A stretch of DNA of 64,000 nt from Galbula dea (lineage: Eukaryota > Chordata > Aves > Piciformes > Galbulidae), in contig VWZX01009119.1 of assembly GCA_013399015.1 (NCBI GenBank), positions 196,623 to 260,622 on the forward strand, read 5' to 3'. Positions 25,301 through 37,176 of this stretch are shown here, in pieces. The position numbers and the translations under genes are program-made. Position 1 is the first letter of the stretch. The number at the start of each line of letters is the position of its first letter. Below the pieces are notes generated by a model. That model worked only from the letters and a program-made list of their open reading frames with translations, made no database searches and was not told the DNA's origin.

Positions 25301-28300
25301 TATCACAAGTGCCACCCCACCCCACCCTCTCTACCGCCCACCCCAGGGCCTGCTACTCTTCACAGTATCTCTCTCTTGCAGGCACCGTGGTGGCCAGTGT
25401 CCAAGCCATGCACACGGGAGGCTCCTCAGGGCACATCACCTACAGCATTGTCAGCGGCAACGAGAGGAACGCGTTCCTCATCCAGCCTACCTCCGGTAGG
25501 GCACCAGGACCCAGCAATGGGTCTGCAGCACGTGGAGGTCACCCATGCACTGCCAGAGCTCCTTGGCTGTCCTACAGCTCAGAGCCACTGAAGGCACAGA
25601 GACACTGTCCACACCTCCACACCAGTAAATGGTGCCAGTACTGGGACATGGACACTAACCTGCTGTTGTCCAGGGGTTGTTAGCCCAGCACAGTCCTGAC
25701 CATTCCCCACTGGACCTTTCCCCAACATTCTCTAGGCCCAGTTCAGGAGTTAGCAGAGGCCAAGTCTATTGCTTAGGTCAGGGCAACCTCTGGTACCACT
25801 GCAGGCTGGGGCTGAAGGGCTGGAGAGCAGCCCTGAGGAGAAGGGCTTGGGGGAACTGGTGGGGGAGAAGCTGGAGCTGAGCTGGCAGTGTGTGCTCAGG
25901 GCCCAGAAGCCAACCCTGTCCTGGGCTGCATCCCCAGCAGTGTGGCCAGCAGGGCAGGAAGGGGATTGTGCCTCTGTTCTGCTCTGCTCTGGGGAGAGCT
26001 CAGCTGCAGTGCTGGGGCCAGCTCTGGAGTCCTCAGCACAGCAGAGACATGGACCTGGCGGAGAAGGTCCAGAGGAGGCCACAAAAATGATCTGAGGGCT
26101 GCAAGCTGCTTGCTATGGGGACAGGCTAAGAGAGTTGAGGTTGTTCAGCCTGGAGAAGGGAAGGCTCCAGGGACATTTTCTTGCAGCCTTTCAGTACTTG
26201 GAGGGACTAGAAGAAAGATGGGGAGAGAGTTTTCAGCAGAACCTGTTGTGACAGGACAAAAGGTGATGGTTTGAAACTAAAAGAGATTCAGACTAGATAG
26301 AAGGAAGCAGTGTGTTCCACTGAGGGTGGTGAGTCCCTGTCCCAGGTTGCCCAGAGAGGTGGGAGGTGTCCCACCCCTGCAACCATTGCGGGTCAGGTTG
26401 GTTTGGCCTCAGAGCAACCTGATGGATTTGCAGATGTCCCTCCTGACAACAGGAGGTTGGCCTAGATGACCTTGGAAGGTCCCTTCCCACCCAAACCAGT
26501 CTGTGGTTCTGTGATACGATGAATCAGAGCCCAGACATCAAGCCAGAGCTTCTTATTAAAACCTCATTCTCTCATGCCTGTAGATGGTTGAGTTTGGGAC
26601 AGGATCCCAAAGTGATCCCAGAGATCTGCCAGACTGTCCTTGTGTCTCCTGCAGCCCACGGCCACAGCTCAGGAGAGCTCGGTGTGTTTGTCCTGTCCCA
26701 GGAGGGATGGATGAGCTAAGGACTGGGGTGTGCTGGGACAGAAAGGGAGATGAGGGATGGATGCTCTGGTGCTTCACTCAGCCCCTCCTCACCCCTGTCC
26801 TGCTCCTAGGTGCCATCTCAGTGCAGGACTCCAGCAGCCTGGACTTTGAGGCCAGCCCTCGGCTGCGCCTGGTGGTCCAGGCAGAGACAGCAGCTTCCTT
26901 CGGCTTCATGGCCATCAACCTCAACCTGCAGGACGTGAACGACAACCTGCCACGCTTCCAGCTGCAGAACTATGTGGCCTTCATCTGGGAGTCACAGAGC
27001 TACGACTCCCCTGTCATCCAGGTACCTCTGGGGCCGTGCTGAGGGCTGGGTGCCTGGCCCAGGGCTGGCTCCTGCAGGTGGCTCTGGCCTTGGAGCACTC
27101 CCCAGCTGCACCACTCAGTCTCTTGGGTGGCTTTGCAGGTCCTGGCAGATGATCCGGATCAGGGAGCCAACGGGCAGGTGACCTACGCCATCAACCAGTC
27201 CCTGCCAATGACAGGCTTGTACCACATCGACCCTCAGACCGGCACCATCACCACTGCTGCCATCCTGGACAGGGAAATCTGGTCCCAGACCCGGTGAGTG
27301 GAGCCAGAGGTGAGGGGTGGTGGCCGTGGAGAAGTGCCCCGAGGGCTGTGGAGGATGCTCTGCTGCTTGGGACCACCCTGTGCTGTCTCAGCCCTGCCTG
27401 TGAGGTGGCTTTGCCCCACAGCAGGAACCTAGGCTCAGTGTTAAGGTGGGGATGGTACCAGCGGTGTGATAAGCGAGCGTGGGATGAGCCAGTGCTGTCT
27501 GGCCTGGCCTCTGTGAGCCTGAGGGGTGAGGAGAGGGTGAGGATGATGACAGGGAGGTGGCAGGGGGCTGGCTCATCACTGCCTGCATCGTTCTCTCTCT
27601 GCCCACTGAATCCAGAACAGACACATTCCATCCCTTCCCTCTGCCCCGCTGAGCACTGCCCAGAGCCCTCCTGCACGGCCTGCAGGCAGACCAGGTCCCT
27701 GGGTCCCTCACCATGTGCACGTAAACATGTGGTCGTGGTCCAGCCACTCTTGTGTAGGGTGATGGCAGACCCTGCACAGGGTGAAGATCAGTCTTCCCCC
27801 ACCCTCCTACGCACACCTGGACCAACTCCTGCCACCCCACCCAGGCCACAGCCACCTTCTCTCCTCTGTGTCCATGCTCAGTGCCCACAGGTCTCTCTCT
27901 CTCCTCTCCCCAGGCCTGGGGAGGCCTCAGGCATTCATTCTGTTCACATACCCATCACTGTTCCACCAAGGGGCTCCACATATTCCCCAGCACCCAGACC
28001 TGCTCCCAACACCTGTCCCTGCACCCCATGACCCATGCTCTGCCTGCATCCAGACCCATGCCCAACACGTTGTAGGTGCACCCTCTCCAGCCCCACGTGC
28101 CTCTGTCCCCTCTGGGTCCACTGCCCATGCTCCAGGCCCTGTGCCCACCTTCAATGCCTACTCACATGTTCCAGACACTGGGCACGACCCCAGTGCCCTC
28201 CCAACATCCATCTGCTGCCCTGCCCCACTGTGGCCCTGACCTACACCCGTCCACTGTCCTACCTGTGTGCTCCAGAGGCACAGACCTACCACTCCAGACA

Positions 28301-31300
28301 CTCCAGATGGTTCCACTGTGACCTGGACATGCTTCAGCCCCATGCAGACCTGGAGAACCCTCCCCAGCACCTTCCAGATGCTCATGCACGTGGCCACGTG
28401 TCTGTGACCCCCACGCTGTGCCCTTGTGCTTGCCCACAGCTTGGTGGTGACGGCAATGGACAGAGGGACTCCTCCTCTCGTGGGCTCTGCCACGCTGACC
28501 GTGGTGGTGATGGACATCAACGACAACAGCCCCACCATCCCCTTCCCCTGGGAGGTGCGGGTTCCAGAGAGTAAGTGCAGCTCAGCCCTGTGAGATGACA
28601 CCTCACTGAGGCACGATGGCCACCCCTAGCTTGGAGAGAAAGCCCTAGAGAGGCTTGCCCCATCACCTTCCAAGGGCTGGCTCGTGCTGACCCATGGGTG
28701 AGCTCCTCTGAGCTCCTTGACACTGCCCTGTCCACGGCTAAGGGTTGTACACCCCCTGTCTGGAGGCAACCTGCTGGATTCCCACTTCCTCCGTGCTGGA
28801 TTCCCACCTCACCACATCTGGGTTCCCATCTCACCCCAGCTGGATTCCCACCTCCTCCCTGCTAGATTCCTGCCTCACCCCTGGCCCTGCCCATGCTGGA
28901 GAGGCTCTGGCTGCACACACAAGCCCTTCCTGCTCCCTGTCCTTGGCCCGTGTGCCCTGTGCCAGCCTTGTCCTGCCCAGCTCCCAAGACCCCCAGCGTG
29001 TCCCACGTGTCCTCAGTGCTCTGGGCTGAGCTGGTGTCCCACCAGCTGAGCTAGGTCTTCTCCAAGGAGCTGCAGCCGTGCACTCAGGCCTCTCCTCTCC
29101 GCAGACACACTGCTGGGCACACAGATAGCCCAGCTGACTGGGAACGACGTGGACTCAGGCCCCACGCTCTCCTACACACTCCAGCTGGATGGTGATGCCA
29201 TAGACACCTTCAGCGTGCTGCGCTATGGGGGACACATCGCCCTGACAGCGCCGCTGGACTATGAACAGCGCAGCCACTACACCCTCACCCTGCGTGCCTC
29301 CGACACCCGCCACGAGACCGAGGCCAACCTCACCGTCCTCGTGGAGGACGTGAACGACAACGCTCCAACCTTCAGCCAGGGCTTCTACCAGGTACTGTGC
29401 TCAGAAGTGTGCCAGGAGGTGTGGGATGTCCTGCATCAGCCCCTTTGCTGCTTCTGCAGGGCTCAACCTGGATTTGCAGGCATGGGGTCAGAGAATCAGG
29501 GAATGGTTGAGTTGCAGAGAGCCAGAAGGTCTCCCCTGAGCCCCCTCTTCTCCAGGCTAAGCAAGCCCAGTTCCCTCAGCTGCTCCTCAGAACACTTGTG
29601 CTCTAGACCCTTCACCATCTTCGTTGCCCAATGGACCTGTTGGTAGATGCTGTTTGGCATAGCAAAAATTGCTGTTCTGAGTTGCAGAAAACTCCTTCTG
29701 TGGAGAAGAGAGCAGCTCCTGAAGTGGTTCAGGGGTGACCTGGCAGTGCTGAGATCAGAGTTGGCCTCAATGACCTTAAAGGTCTTTTCCAACCTAAAGG
29801 ATTCTGTGATTCTGTTTTAAGTTTCTCAGAAGAGCAAAGCAATGTAGAGAGAAGGTCAGGACCTGGATGCTGGAGCCAGTTGGGAGTCACACGAATGGAG
29901 CTAGGAGCTCTCAGGTCCCCTTGGCATGCCAGCCATTGCCCTGCTGGGGAGGTGGGAGGACCCTGGCCACCAGTCAGCTGGGCTGCTTTGGCTACCACTG
30001 CCCTAGCTGGCCCCAGCCCCGTGGCTGCTGCAGGCAAGGGGGACCCAGTGCTGACCGGGGCTGCCTCCCCTCCAGGTGGCCTTGCCGGAGCACACGCCTG
30101 CAGGCACCGTAGTTCTCACTGTCAGCGCAACCGACCTGGACTCAGGGAGCAATGGGGACGTCACCTTCCACCTGGCCATGCCCAGCCCCGACGTCGCCAT
30201 CGACCCCAGCAACGGTGCGTGGGGACGGCTGCCGGGGGTGGCTCTGATGGTGGCTGCAGAGGGAGGTGTCTTAGCACGGCCCCTCACACAGCACTGGGGT
30301 GGCCATCACTGTGCCTGGGGTGCCTGTTCCTCCAGCCAGTGACCTTAAGACTCATGCCAGATCCCTGTTTCTCCCCGACACTGACTCCGGCTTTATGCCC
30401 CCACAGGGACCCTCTACACCATCCGCCAGTTGGAATTCAACACCAGGCAGCCCACCCTGGACCTGGTGGTGGAGGCCCGTGACCGTGGCTCTCCCAGCCT
30501 CTCATCATGGGCCACGGTGCAGCTCCAGGTGCTGGATGTGAACGACCACAGCCCCAGCTTCCAGGTGCCAAGCTACAATGCCACTGTCCCCGAGGACCTG
30601 CGCCCAGGCGCCACAGTGCTGACACTGGAGGCAGGTGACGCTGACCTCTCCCGGGAGAACGCCGGCTTCGACTACACCATTGTCAGCGGCAACGGTGGCA
30701 ATGCCTTCCAGGTGGAGAGTCGAGTGGCCTGGGTGGGAGGCCACCTTCGCACGCAGGGTGCCCTGGTGCTCGTGGAGTCCTTGGACTTCGAGGCCATCCC
30801 CACTTACAACCTGACCGTGGCGGCCTCGGACCGGGGCCTGCCACAGCGCAGCGCCACGGTGCCCGTGCTCATCACCGTGAGGGATGTCAACGATAACCCC
30901 CCCGTGTTCGCCCGTGCCGAGTACCGCACGGCCGTGAGTGAGAGCGCTCCACCGGGCACCGAGCTGCTGCGCCTGCAGGCCCAAGATGCCGACTCGGGAC
31001 CCCGCGGCCAAGTCCGTTACACCATCAGCTCGGGAGACCAGCACGGGCTCTTCCACCTCCACGAGAGCACGGGCTCCCTGTGCCTGGCACGGCCCCTGGA
31101 CCGGGAGACCCAGGCGTTGCACACGCTCGTGGTGCAGGCTGTCGACGCGCCGGGCGGGCACTTTGCGCTGGTGCCGGTAGCCATCGAGGTGAAGGACGTC
31201 AACGACAACAAACCATACTTCCCGGTGGAGGTGCTGAGCGCCAGCGTGCGGGAGAACCTGCCTGCCGGCACGCTGGTCACCACGCTGCGTGCCGTGGACG

Positions 31301-33024
31301 CAGACACCGGCATCTTCGGGGAGCTGCGCTACACACTGCTGGAGCAGCCCTTGGGGCAGCCCGGTGTGGCCGAGGGCCGGGATGCCTTCGCCGTCAACAG
31401 CAGCTCTGGGGAGCTGCGCTCCCGACTCACCTTCGACTACGAGCGAGCCAAGACCTTCCAGCTCCTCGTCAGGGCGGCCGATGCCGGCAACGCCTCTGCC
31501 ACGGTGACCGTGCGGGTGCTGGTGACAGGGGAGGACGAGTACGACCCCATCTTCCTGAGCCCCTCCTTCAGCTTTGAGGTCCCCGAGGGCGCCCTCAAGG
31601 GGCAAAGCATCGGGCGGGTGCTGGCGACTGACGAGGACGAGGGCGCCGATGGCGTGGTGCTGTACTCCCTGGCAAAGCCCTCGCCCTACTTCGCCATCAA
31701 CCGCACCACCGGCACCCTCTACCTGCGTGTGGACAGCCAGCCGCAGGCTGGGGCTGCCCGCGCCAAGAGGGAACCCCGTGAGATGAGCCTGGAGGTGCAG
31801 GCCCGCGGACCCCTGCCCACCTCCCGCTCGGCCACAGCACAGGTCACCGTCGACGTCACGCACACGTCCTTCGGCCTGGCCCCAGACCTCAACCTGCTCC
31901 TGGTGGCCGTGGCCGCCTCGCTGGGTGTGGTGGTGGTGCTGGCCGCCGTGGCCATCGTGCTGGCGCTGGCCCGCTCCCGCCAGCGCCGGGGCGGAGAGAA
32001 GGCAGAGGGGGAGGCACCGCTGGGCCATGCGCGGAGCAGCTCCCTGCAGAAGCTGGGGCGCCAGGAGCCCCCCACGCTGCCCGGGGCTGAGCACATATAC
32101 CACCAAGCCCTGCCGGGATACGGCTCCGAGCCGGCCGGGCCCTACACGCGGGGCGGCTCCCTCGACCCCTCGCACTCCAGCGGCCGCGGTTCGGCCGAAG
32201 CCGCAGAGGACGACGAGATCCGAATGATCAACGAGTACCCGCGCGTAGCCAGCATCACAGCCTCCATGCAGGAGCATATCTCTGCCCGCGGTCCCGACTC
32301 CGGTATCCAGCAGGACGCCGACCAGCTCTCCGACGTCTCCTGCGAGCCGGCCGCCCTGGAGAGCGCCCAGTGGTTCAAGAGCAAGAAGGGCTCGGGGCTG
32401 CTGCTGCCGGGGCCGGCCCCGCAGCTCTACCGTGAGGACGGAGGCGGCAGCGCCTTCCTGGGGGTGCGCTGTGGCCTCGCCGTCTCCTCCCAGCCCCAGG
32501 ACTACGCCTTCCCTGAGGACGGCAAGCCCTGCGTGGAGGGCTCGCTCACCGCCATCGTGGCCGGCGACGAGGAGCTCCGCGGCAGCTACAACTGGGATTA
32601 CCTGCTGAACTGGTGCCCCCAGTTCCAGCCGCTGGCCAGCGTCTTCACCGAGATCGCCCGCCTCAAGGATGAGAGCTCCCTGCGCAAGCCCTTCCCGGCC
32701 AAGCCCAAGGCGGAGCCCAAGCCCCGCATCGACCCCCCGCCCCTCATCACCTCGGTGGCACACCCAGGCGCCAAGTCCGTGCCTCCCAAGCCGCCGGCGG
32801 GCAGGACCTTCCCTCTCCCGTCCTCCCTCCGCCGCTCGCCCATCAGCCACGAGGGCTCCATCTCCTCCTCTGCCATGTCGCCCAGCTTCTCCCCGTCGCT
32901 GTCGCCGCTCGCCGCCCGCTCCCCTGTCGTCTCACCCTTCGGCGTCTCCCAGGGGCCCTCCGCCTCCGCCATCAGCGCCGAGCACTCGCTGGAGCCCCCC
33001 GAGGAGGCTGAGCTCAGGATTTAA
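13399..33024 (+). CDS. DCHS1: protocadherin-16 / dachsous cadherin-related 1 (5' partial)
   Basis: Giant atypical cadherin that binds FAT4 across cell contacts and signals in planar cell polarity and Hippo growth control. Exons: 13399-13587, 13713-13944, 14966-15202, 15372-16400, 16566-16753, 20191-20287, 20444-20601, 21300-22134, 22348-22587, 23008-23133, 23572-23781, 24042-24905, 25382-25495, 26810-27021, 27139-27293, 28440-28570, 29105-29391, 30076-30214, 30407-33024. All introns are GT-AG. The exons sum to 8061 nt, giving 2686 codons plus TAA in one open frame. About twenty cadherin-repeat boundaries with DxNDN-type calcium motifs are visible. A hydrophobic span (about 31885-31965) and a cytoplasmic tail follow; the tail has the conserved [20 protein letters not shown] and GSYNWDYL segments. 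Human DCHS1 is about 3298 residues, so roughly 610 N-terminal residues (signal peptide and first repeats) lie upstream of the window. Confidence 0.95.
18170..18760 (+). mobile_element. ancient CR1/L3-like LINE remnant
   Basis: An AT-richer, heavily diverged stretch. Phrases such as 'aattaaattgtgaaatcatt', 'ttagatgaattcatgg' and 'gccacaggctgctggaagttg' resemble the 3' region of old amniote CR1/L3 elements. It differs clearly from the young CR1 copies in the window. Limits and family are uncertain. Confidence 0.45.
19605..19872 (-). mobile_element. CR1 LINE 3' fragment, antisense
   Basis: It begins with 'gtgggggctggaagggacc', continues through 'gatcatccagtccaacccc', and runs to 'cagtttgtgcccagtgcccc'. 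It is the reverse complement of the copy at 7856-8272. Confidence 0.88.
20637..20945 (-). mobile_element. CR1 LINE 3' fragment, antisense
   Basis: An antisense CR1 tail: 'aggtcatcaagtccaagag', 'ccctcagcaccacatctac', 'ccctccagggatagggactc', 'cctggcacaacttgaggctg', ending near 'cttgggagaagagaccaac'. It lies in a DCHS1 intron. Confidence 0.88.
23300..23456 (+). mobile_element. CR1 LINE 3' fragment, sense
   Basis: A short sense copy inside a DCHS1 intron, with 'gaggtgtggtgctgaggg', 'tagtggtgacctggcgg' and 'gatgatcttaaaggtctctt', ending in 'ctgactctctga'. Confidence 0.82.
25800..26522 (+). mobile_element. CR1 LINE 3' fragment, sense (long)
   Basis: The longest sense CR1 copy in the DCHS1 introns. 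Landmarks are 'ttgttcagcctggagaaggg' (about 26140), 'ggttgcccagagaggtggg' (26345), 'ggttggcctagatgaccttgg' (in two parts, about 26456) and the terminal 'gtctgtggttctgtgata'. It fills most of the 25496-26809 intron. Confidence 0.8.
28771..28885. repeat. tandem 'gctggattcccacctc' repeat in DCHS1 intron
   Basis: About four imperfect copies of a 25-32 bp unit centred on 'gctggattcccacctc' (28771, 28795, 28838 and a decayed copy at 28860). Non-coding. Confidence 0.75.
29505..29640 (-). mobile_element. CR1 fragment, antisense
   Basis: The segment 'gagttgcagagagccagaagg' through 'ttccctcagctgctcctcag' matches the antisense interior of the CR1 copies at 35440 and 50060. It lies in the DCHS1 intron between 29392 and 30075. 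Confidence 0.75.
29728..29818 (+). mobile_element. CR1 3' end fragment, sense
   Basis: A sense CR1 tail only ('ggggtgacctggcagtgctg', 'aatgaccttaaaggtctttt', 'ggattctgtgattctg'). It lies close to an antisense piece, which suggests nested or independent insertions. Confidence 0.8.
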
Positions 33025-35320
33025 ACCTGGGCCCGTGGACTCCTCTGCCCCATGCCGCAGCCGTGGGGGTCAGAGGCGGGACCGAGCCTCGGGCTGCTTG
33101 GCACGGGGGCTAATCCTGCTCCCCCAGCACCCGGCCTACGGCTCCTGCAGGCTGCAGATCCTGTGTCCTCTGGGGCAGTTGGCTCCTCTCGGTCTTGCAG
33201 TCTGGCAGGTTGGGTGCCGGTCTCGGTGCCCTTTGGACTGCTGGTCCCGGTGCCAGCAGCCCCGGGGCCGCGGTTCCTTGTGCTGCTCACGATGTCTCCG
33301 GCCAGAGCCCTCGTGGCAGGACAGTGCTTCATGGTACTCGGTGCTCAGAGAGAGGTCGGCAGTGGGCAGGTGCTCCCCGACCACTCACCCGAGGCACACG
33401 GTGGTGTGCAGCAGGACCAGGGCTGAGCTGGCCATGCTGGAGCAGGAGCTCATGGTGCTGGGAAGGATCTGCTCTCTGGGCAGGGACATGGCTATGGCAG
33501 CCTGTGGGGACGGGCATGGCTCAACCTGCTCCCGAGGGCGATGGAAGACCCATCCCAGGCCAAGCTGGAGTGGAGGCGAAGGCTGTTCCCACCTGCTTGC
33601 CACTCCGTGGCTGGCGGGGGGCAGAGGGATCCTTTGGGGTCTTGTGAGCCCTTCCACCTCCCACCACTGCACGAGACCCTTTAGAGGGCTCTCCCTCCCA
33701 GAGCTGCTGCCCCTTGGGGTCTGGGCTGGAGGCAGGTGGAGGCTCAGCATGGGAGCCTGTCTGGAGAAGCTGCCTCTGGGGCTAGGTGCTTCTCAGGGCT
33801 GCATAGGCCACGGGCACTGTCCAGGAACACCTCTGGAAGTAGCAGCAGCAGGGAGAGAGCTGCCCTGGTGCTGATCCCATCCATGGCCCCCAGAGTGGCT
33901 GCTCAGCGGCACAGGCTAGTGGCCTCCTCCTGTTCCATAAGCCCCAAGCCTGATGGCCAACATGCAGCTGCNCCTGGTCGTGGCACGGTAGCAGCCAGGG
34001 TGGGCCAGGAGGCAGCTGGCCTCCCCCCCATGCCCTGCAGTGCCCACCAGGATGATCTGGGCATCCAGGGACACCTCCGAAGTCCGGGTGGGTGCCAGCA
34101 CCCCCATTCCCCAGGCAGGGCTGCTCTGGACACTCCATTGTGCCACATCGTGAGCGTGGGACAGAGCCACGCTGCAATGGGGCTGGTCCCCATCCTCGCC
34201 ACAGCACCACTCACGCACACGGTGTCACGCTCGCACTGGGGCCAGCCCCAAGCCAGGGCTCCTCCTGCAGCCAGCCCTTGGCTGCTCGTGGCTGGAGAGA
34301 GGACACATCATGTCCTGCCTGCTGTGGTCCTGGATGCTCTTTGTCACTGTGACCCACACACGGACACGGGTGCAGGACATGGGGAGCATGGGGGCAGGAG
34401 CACGAACACAGCCTGGGTGAGAGCATGTTTGTGATGTTGAGGAGGTCACCAGACATCTGGGGAGGGGATCTGAGGGAGTTCCTTCTGTCATCTTTTTCCA
34501 GCCGCACTCTGTACCCAAAGCATGTCACAGCCCCAAACGTTTCAGCACAGCAGCCACATCCCATTACCTCAGCCCACTCCCTCCCACCTCCCCCTGGGAA
34601 CCACGTGGGGCTGCAGCTCCATCTGCCTCTGCCTCGGCCCTGGACCTCCCCATGGGGCCGCAGGTCCCAGCCCAGGCTGTCCCGAGGTGTCCCACACCGT
34701 GCAGGCGTGAGGGATCCCTGGATTCATCCTGGGCACCGGACAGGGACCTGCAGCTGGATTGTGGCACCAAGGGGGCTGCAGGACCACAGCCGCGCCACTG
34801 GGGAACCGCTGCGGTGGCTCGGGATGGGGATGGGAAGGTTGGTCCTGCCACAGTCAGCACAGGGACAGCCCGTGGCGACCCCTGGGGTTAGAACGCCTTG
34901 TTCCCCCCTCACCTGCCCGGGCTGTCCTGCACCCCTCCTCCCCCTCTCCCACCCAGCCTGTCCTGCTTACCGGGAGCACGCAGCAGGGTGGCCGAGCAGC
35001 TGCTCCCGCTGCAGGTATGAGACAGGGGACAGGGGGCAGGGAGCAGGGAAGGGTCACCCCCAGCACACCACACGGCAAGGCCTGCTCTGGGGCCACCGCC
35101 ACAGGGTGCCCAGCACAGCGCTGAGCCCCTGTTATTTATTTTTACACCTTGTACTCCGATTCCTGTTTTCTACTTTCTTTGTACCTTTTGTATCGTGACT
35201 CGCGGAGCTGCATGTATCGGGCGCTGCTCAGGGCCTGCGCACGGGGACCCTCCAGCGCAGCCTGGAGACAAGTGCCAACCTCTCAACGAAATGCCTTAAT
35301 AAACCACACTCCTTTGTACG
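33025..35320 (+). other. DCHS1: DCHS1 3'UTR
   Basis: No coding frame recognised between the DCHS1 stop and an AATAAA signal at 35298-35303. An N at 33972 marks unresolved sequence. An AT-rich stretch with TTATTTATTTTT at about 35130-35141 lies before the signal. Calling all of this 3'UTR is inference; nothing else in it looks like a gene. Confidence 0.6.
35298..35303 (+). terminator. poly(A) signal, probably DCHS1
   Basis: A canonical AATAAA, followed about 30 bp downstream by a GT-rich stretch. It lies 2.3 kb after the DCHS1 stop. Confidence 0.6.
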
Positions 35321-35439
35321 GAGATGGACTGTGGCTGCTGCTGCTCTGGGCTCCTGCCAGGCTGCAAGGAAGGGACAGAGCTGGGGCACGGTGGAGTGGG
35401 CTCATGGTGTGGCTGTCAGCAATGTGCGCCTCGCTCCAA

Positions 35440-35920
35440 GAAGGGTATTGAGGTGGTGGAGGGTGGCCAGAGAAAGGCAAGGAAGGTGGGGAAGGGTCTA
35501 GAGCACAAGGGTTGTGAGGAGCAGCTGAGGGAACTGGGCTTGCTTAGCCTGGAGAAGAGGAGGCTCAGGGGAGACCTTCTGGCTCTCTGCAGCTCCCTGA
35601 GAGGAGGCTGGAGCCAGGTGGGGCTTGGGCTCTTCTGCCAAGGAACAAGGGATGGGACAAGAGGAAACAGCCTCAAGTTGTGCCAGGGGAGGTTCAGGGT
35701 GGCCATGAGGAACAATCTGTTGCTGGCAAGGGGTGTGAAGGCCTGGCTCAGGCTGCCCAGGGCAGTGGTGGAGACCCCGTTCCTGGAGGGGTTGGAGAGA
35801 CCTGGAGATGTGGTGCTGAGGGCCATGGGTTAGTGGTGACCTGGCAGTGCTGGTTAATGGTTGAACTCAATGATCTTAGAGATCTTTTCCAACCACAATT
35901 ATTCTCTGATCCTGTCATGG
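35440..35920 (+). mobile_element. CR1 LINE 3' fragment, sense (most intact)
   Basis: The cleanest CR1 tail in the window. It leaves an open frame with [13 protein letters not shown] and [18 protein letters not shown], translating the element's 3' region, and ends with 'gatcttagagatcttttcc' and 'attctctgatcctg'. Comparison with it identifies most of the other copies. Confidence 0.9.
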
Positions 35921-36505
35921 GCAGGACCTGCAGCCTGCCCTGAGCAGCTCCAGGTGCAGGAGATCTGGAACTGGGCAGGGCCTGTACCTGTGCTGTGGCT
36001 GCTTCTGTCCCTAGGCAGAGGCTTCCAGCCCTGGAGAGCCTCCCTGGTGCTCGGGCTCTCAGCACTGCCAGCAGCAGACCAGCAGCAGATGGTTGGTAGA
36101 GCAATTAGCTCTGTCAGAGCAACCTAATCTTCCCAGGACAGACAGATCTAGGAAATAATCTTCTGCAAATCTCATCCCACTTGAAGTCCTTCCCAAAGCT
36201 GTTCCCAGCTGGATGTCCAGGGGGGCCATGGTCCAGCACCCTGAGCCCCAGCCAGGCTGAGCTGGTCAGTCCCTGTGGGCTGTGCCACTGCATCAGTGTG
36301 AGGCAGGGTGGGGAGGGTAGGAAAGGGAGAGTGGGATAGCACGTGGAGACTGGGATGGGAAATGGGAACCAGCAAGGTCTGGGAGCATGGTGCAGCAGAC
36401 TGGGAACAGCCAAACCTGGTCTGGGAGCAAGGACCATGCTCTGCTCTACTCATCCTGGGGCCATCAGGGCCCCATATGCCCACCTGCACAGCCTGAGCCT
36501 TCCAC
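35921..36505. other. DCHS1-TPP1 intergenic, nothing recognised
   Basis: Between two CR1 copies. No exon or RNA gene seen. Confidence 0.5.
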
Positions 36506-36507
36506 AG

Positions 36508-36716
36508 CATCTCAGAATCCCAGCACGGTGGGGGTTGGAAGGGACCTCTGGAGATCATCCAGTCCAACCCCAATGCTCCGGCAGGGTCACCCACAGCAGC
36601 TTGCCCAGGGTCACCTCCAGCTGTCTTTGGAATCTCTCTCCAGAAGGAGACTCCACAACCTCTCTGGCCAGCCTGGGCCAGGGCTCTGGCACCCTCCCGA
36701 GTCCTGGAAAGGGACA
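36508..36716 (-). mobile_element. CR1 LINE 3' fragment, antisense
   Basis: It reads 'cagcacggtgggggttgg', 'ggacctctggagatcatcc' and 'agggtcacccacagcagc', the same subfamily as 19605-19872. It lies about 460 bp upstream of the TPP1 start. Confidence 0.87.
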
Positions 36717-37081
36717 GCACCAGAGCCACCTCCGGCTGGGCACAGCCATGACCAGCGCCTGGACAGTCTCCTTGGCATGGCTCTGATTCCCTGGTTCTGG
36801 TGGGACAGGACCTGTCCCCACCGGCCCCAGACCGGCTCCTGCACGGGACCGGACCTGTCCTCACCGGCTCCAGACCAGCTCCTGCACGGGACCGCTGGGG
36901 CTGTTCCCGGGCAGCCTCTCGGGGCTCTCCCAGCGGGACCCGGAGCGGGATCAGAGCCTACCCCGGCTCTGGCTGCGCGGCACAGCTGCGGGGGTGTCAC
37001 CGCGACCATCGGCGGGCACCGGCCACCATGCTCTCGGTACCGGTGACAGCCTCGGTACCGGTCCCGTTGTGTTCCTCCGTT

Positions 37082-37176
37082 ATTGGCCGGTACGGGACCC
37101 CGCCCACCACGTGACCACGGCATCGGCCTCCTCACGTGACCGGGACTCACGCGCGCGACCCCGTGATCACGGCGGG
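37082..37176 (+). promoter_or_regulatory. TPP1 proximal promoter with two CLEAR-like E-boxes
   Basis: CACGTG palindromes lie at 37108-37113 (in ACCACGTGACC) and 37133-37138 (in CTCACGTGACC), 25 bp apart and 39-69 bp before the start codon. An inverted CCAAT (ATTGG) is at 37082-37086. Both E-boxes match most of the GTCACGTGAC CLEAR element bound by TFEB/TFE3 at lysosomal genes. TFEB control is inferred from the motif and from TPP1 being lysosomal. Confidence 0.65.

Noticed and set aside
30505..32850. 781-residue open frame on the minus strand
   Set aside because: It is the antisense shadow of the large, GC-rich last exon of DCHS1 and resembles no protein family. The + strand frame is unmistakably cadherin.
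35324..35833. 169-residue frame with [13 protein letters not shown] and related motifs (also at 49923-50459)
   Set aside because: Translated CR1 3' sequence. The same peptide recurs in many copies and is not a host gene.
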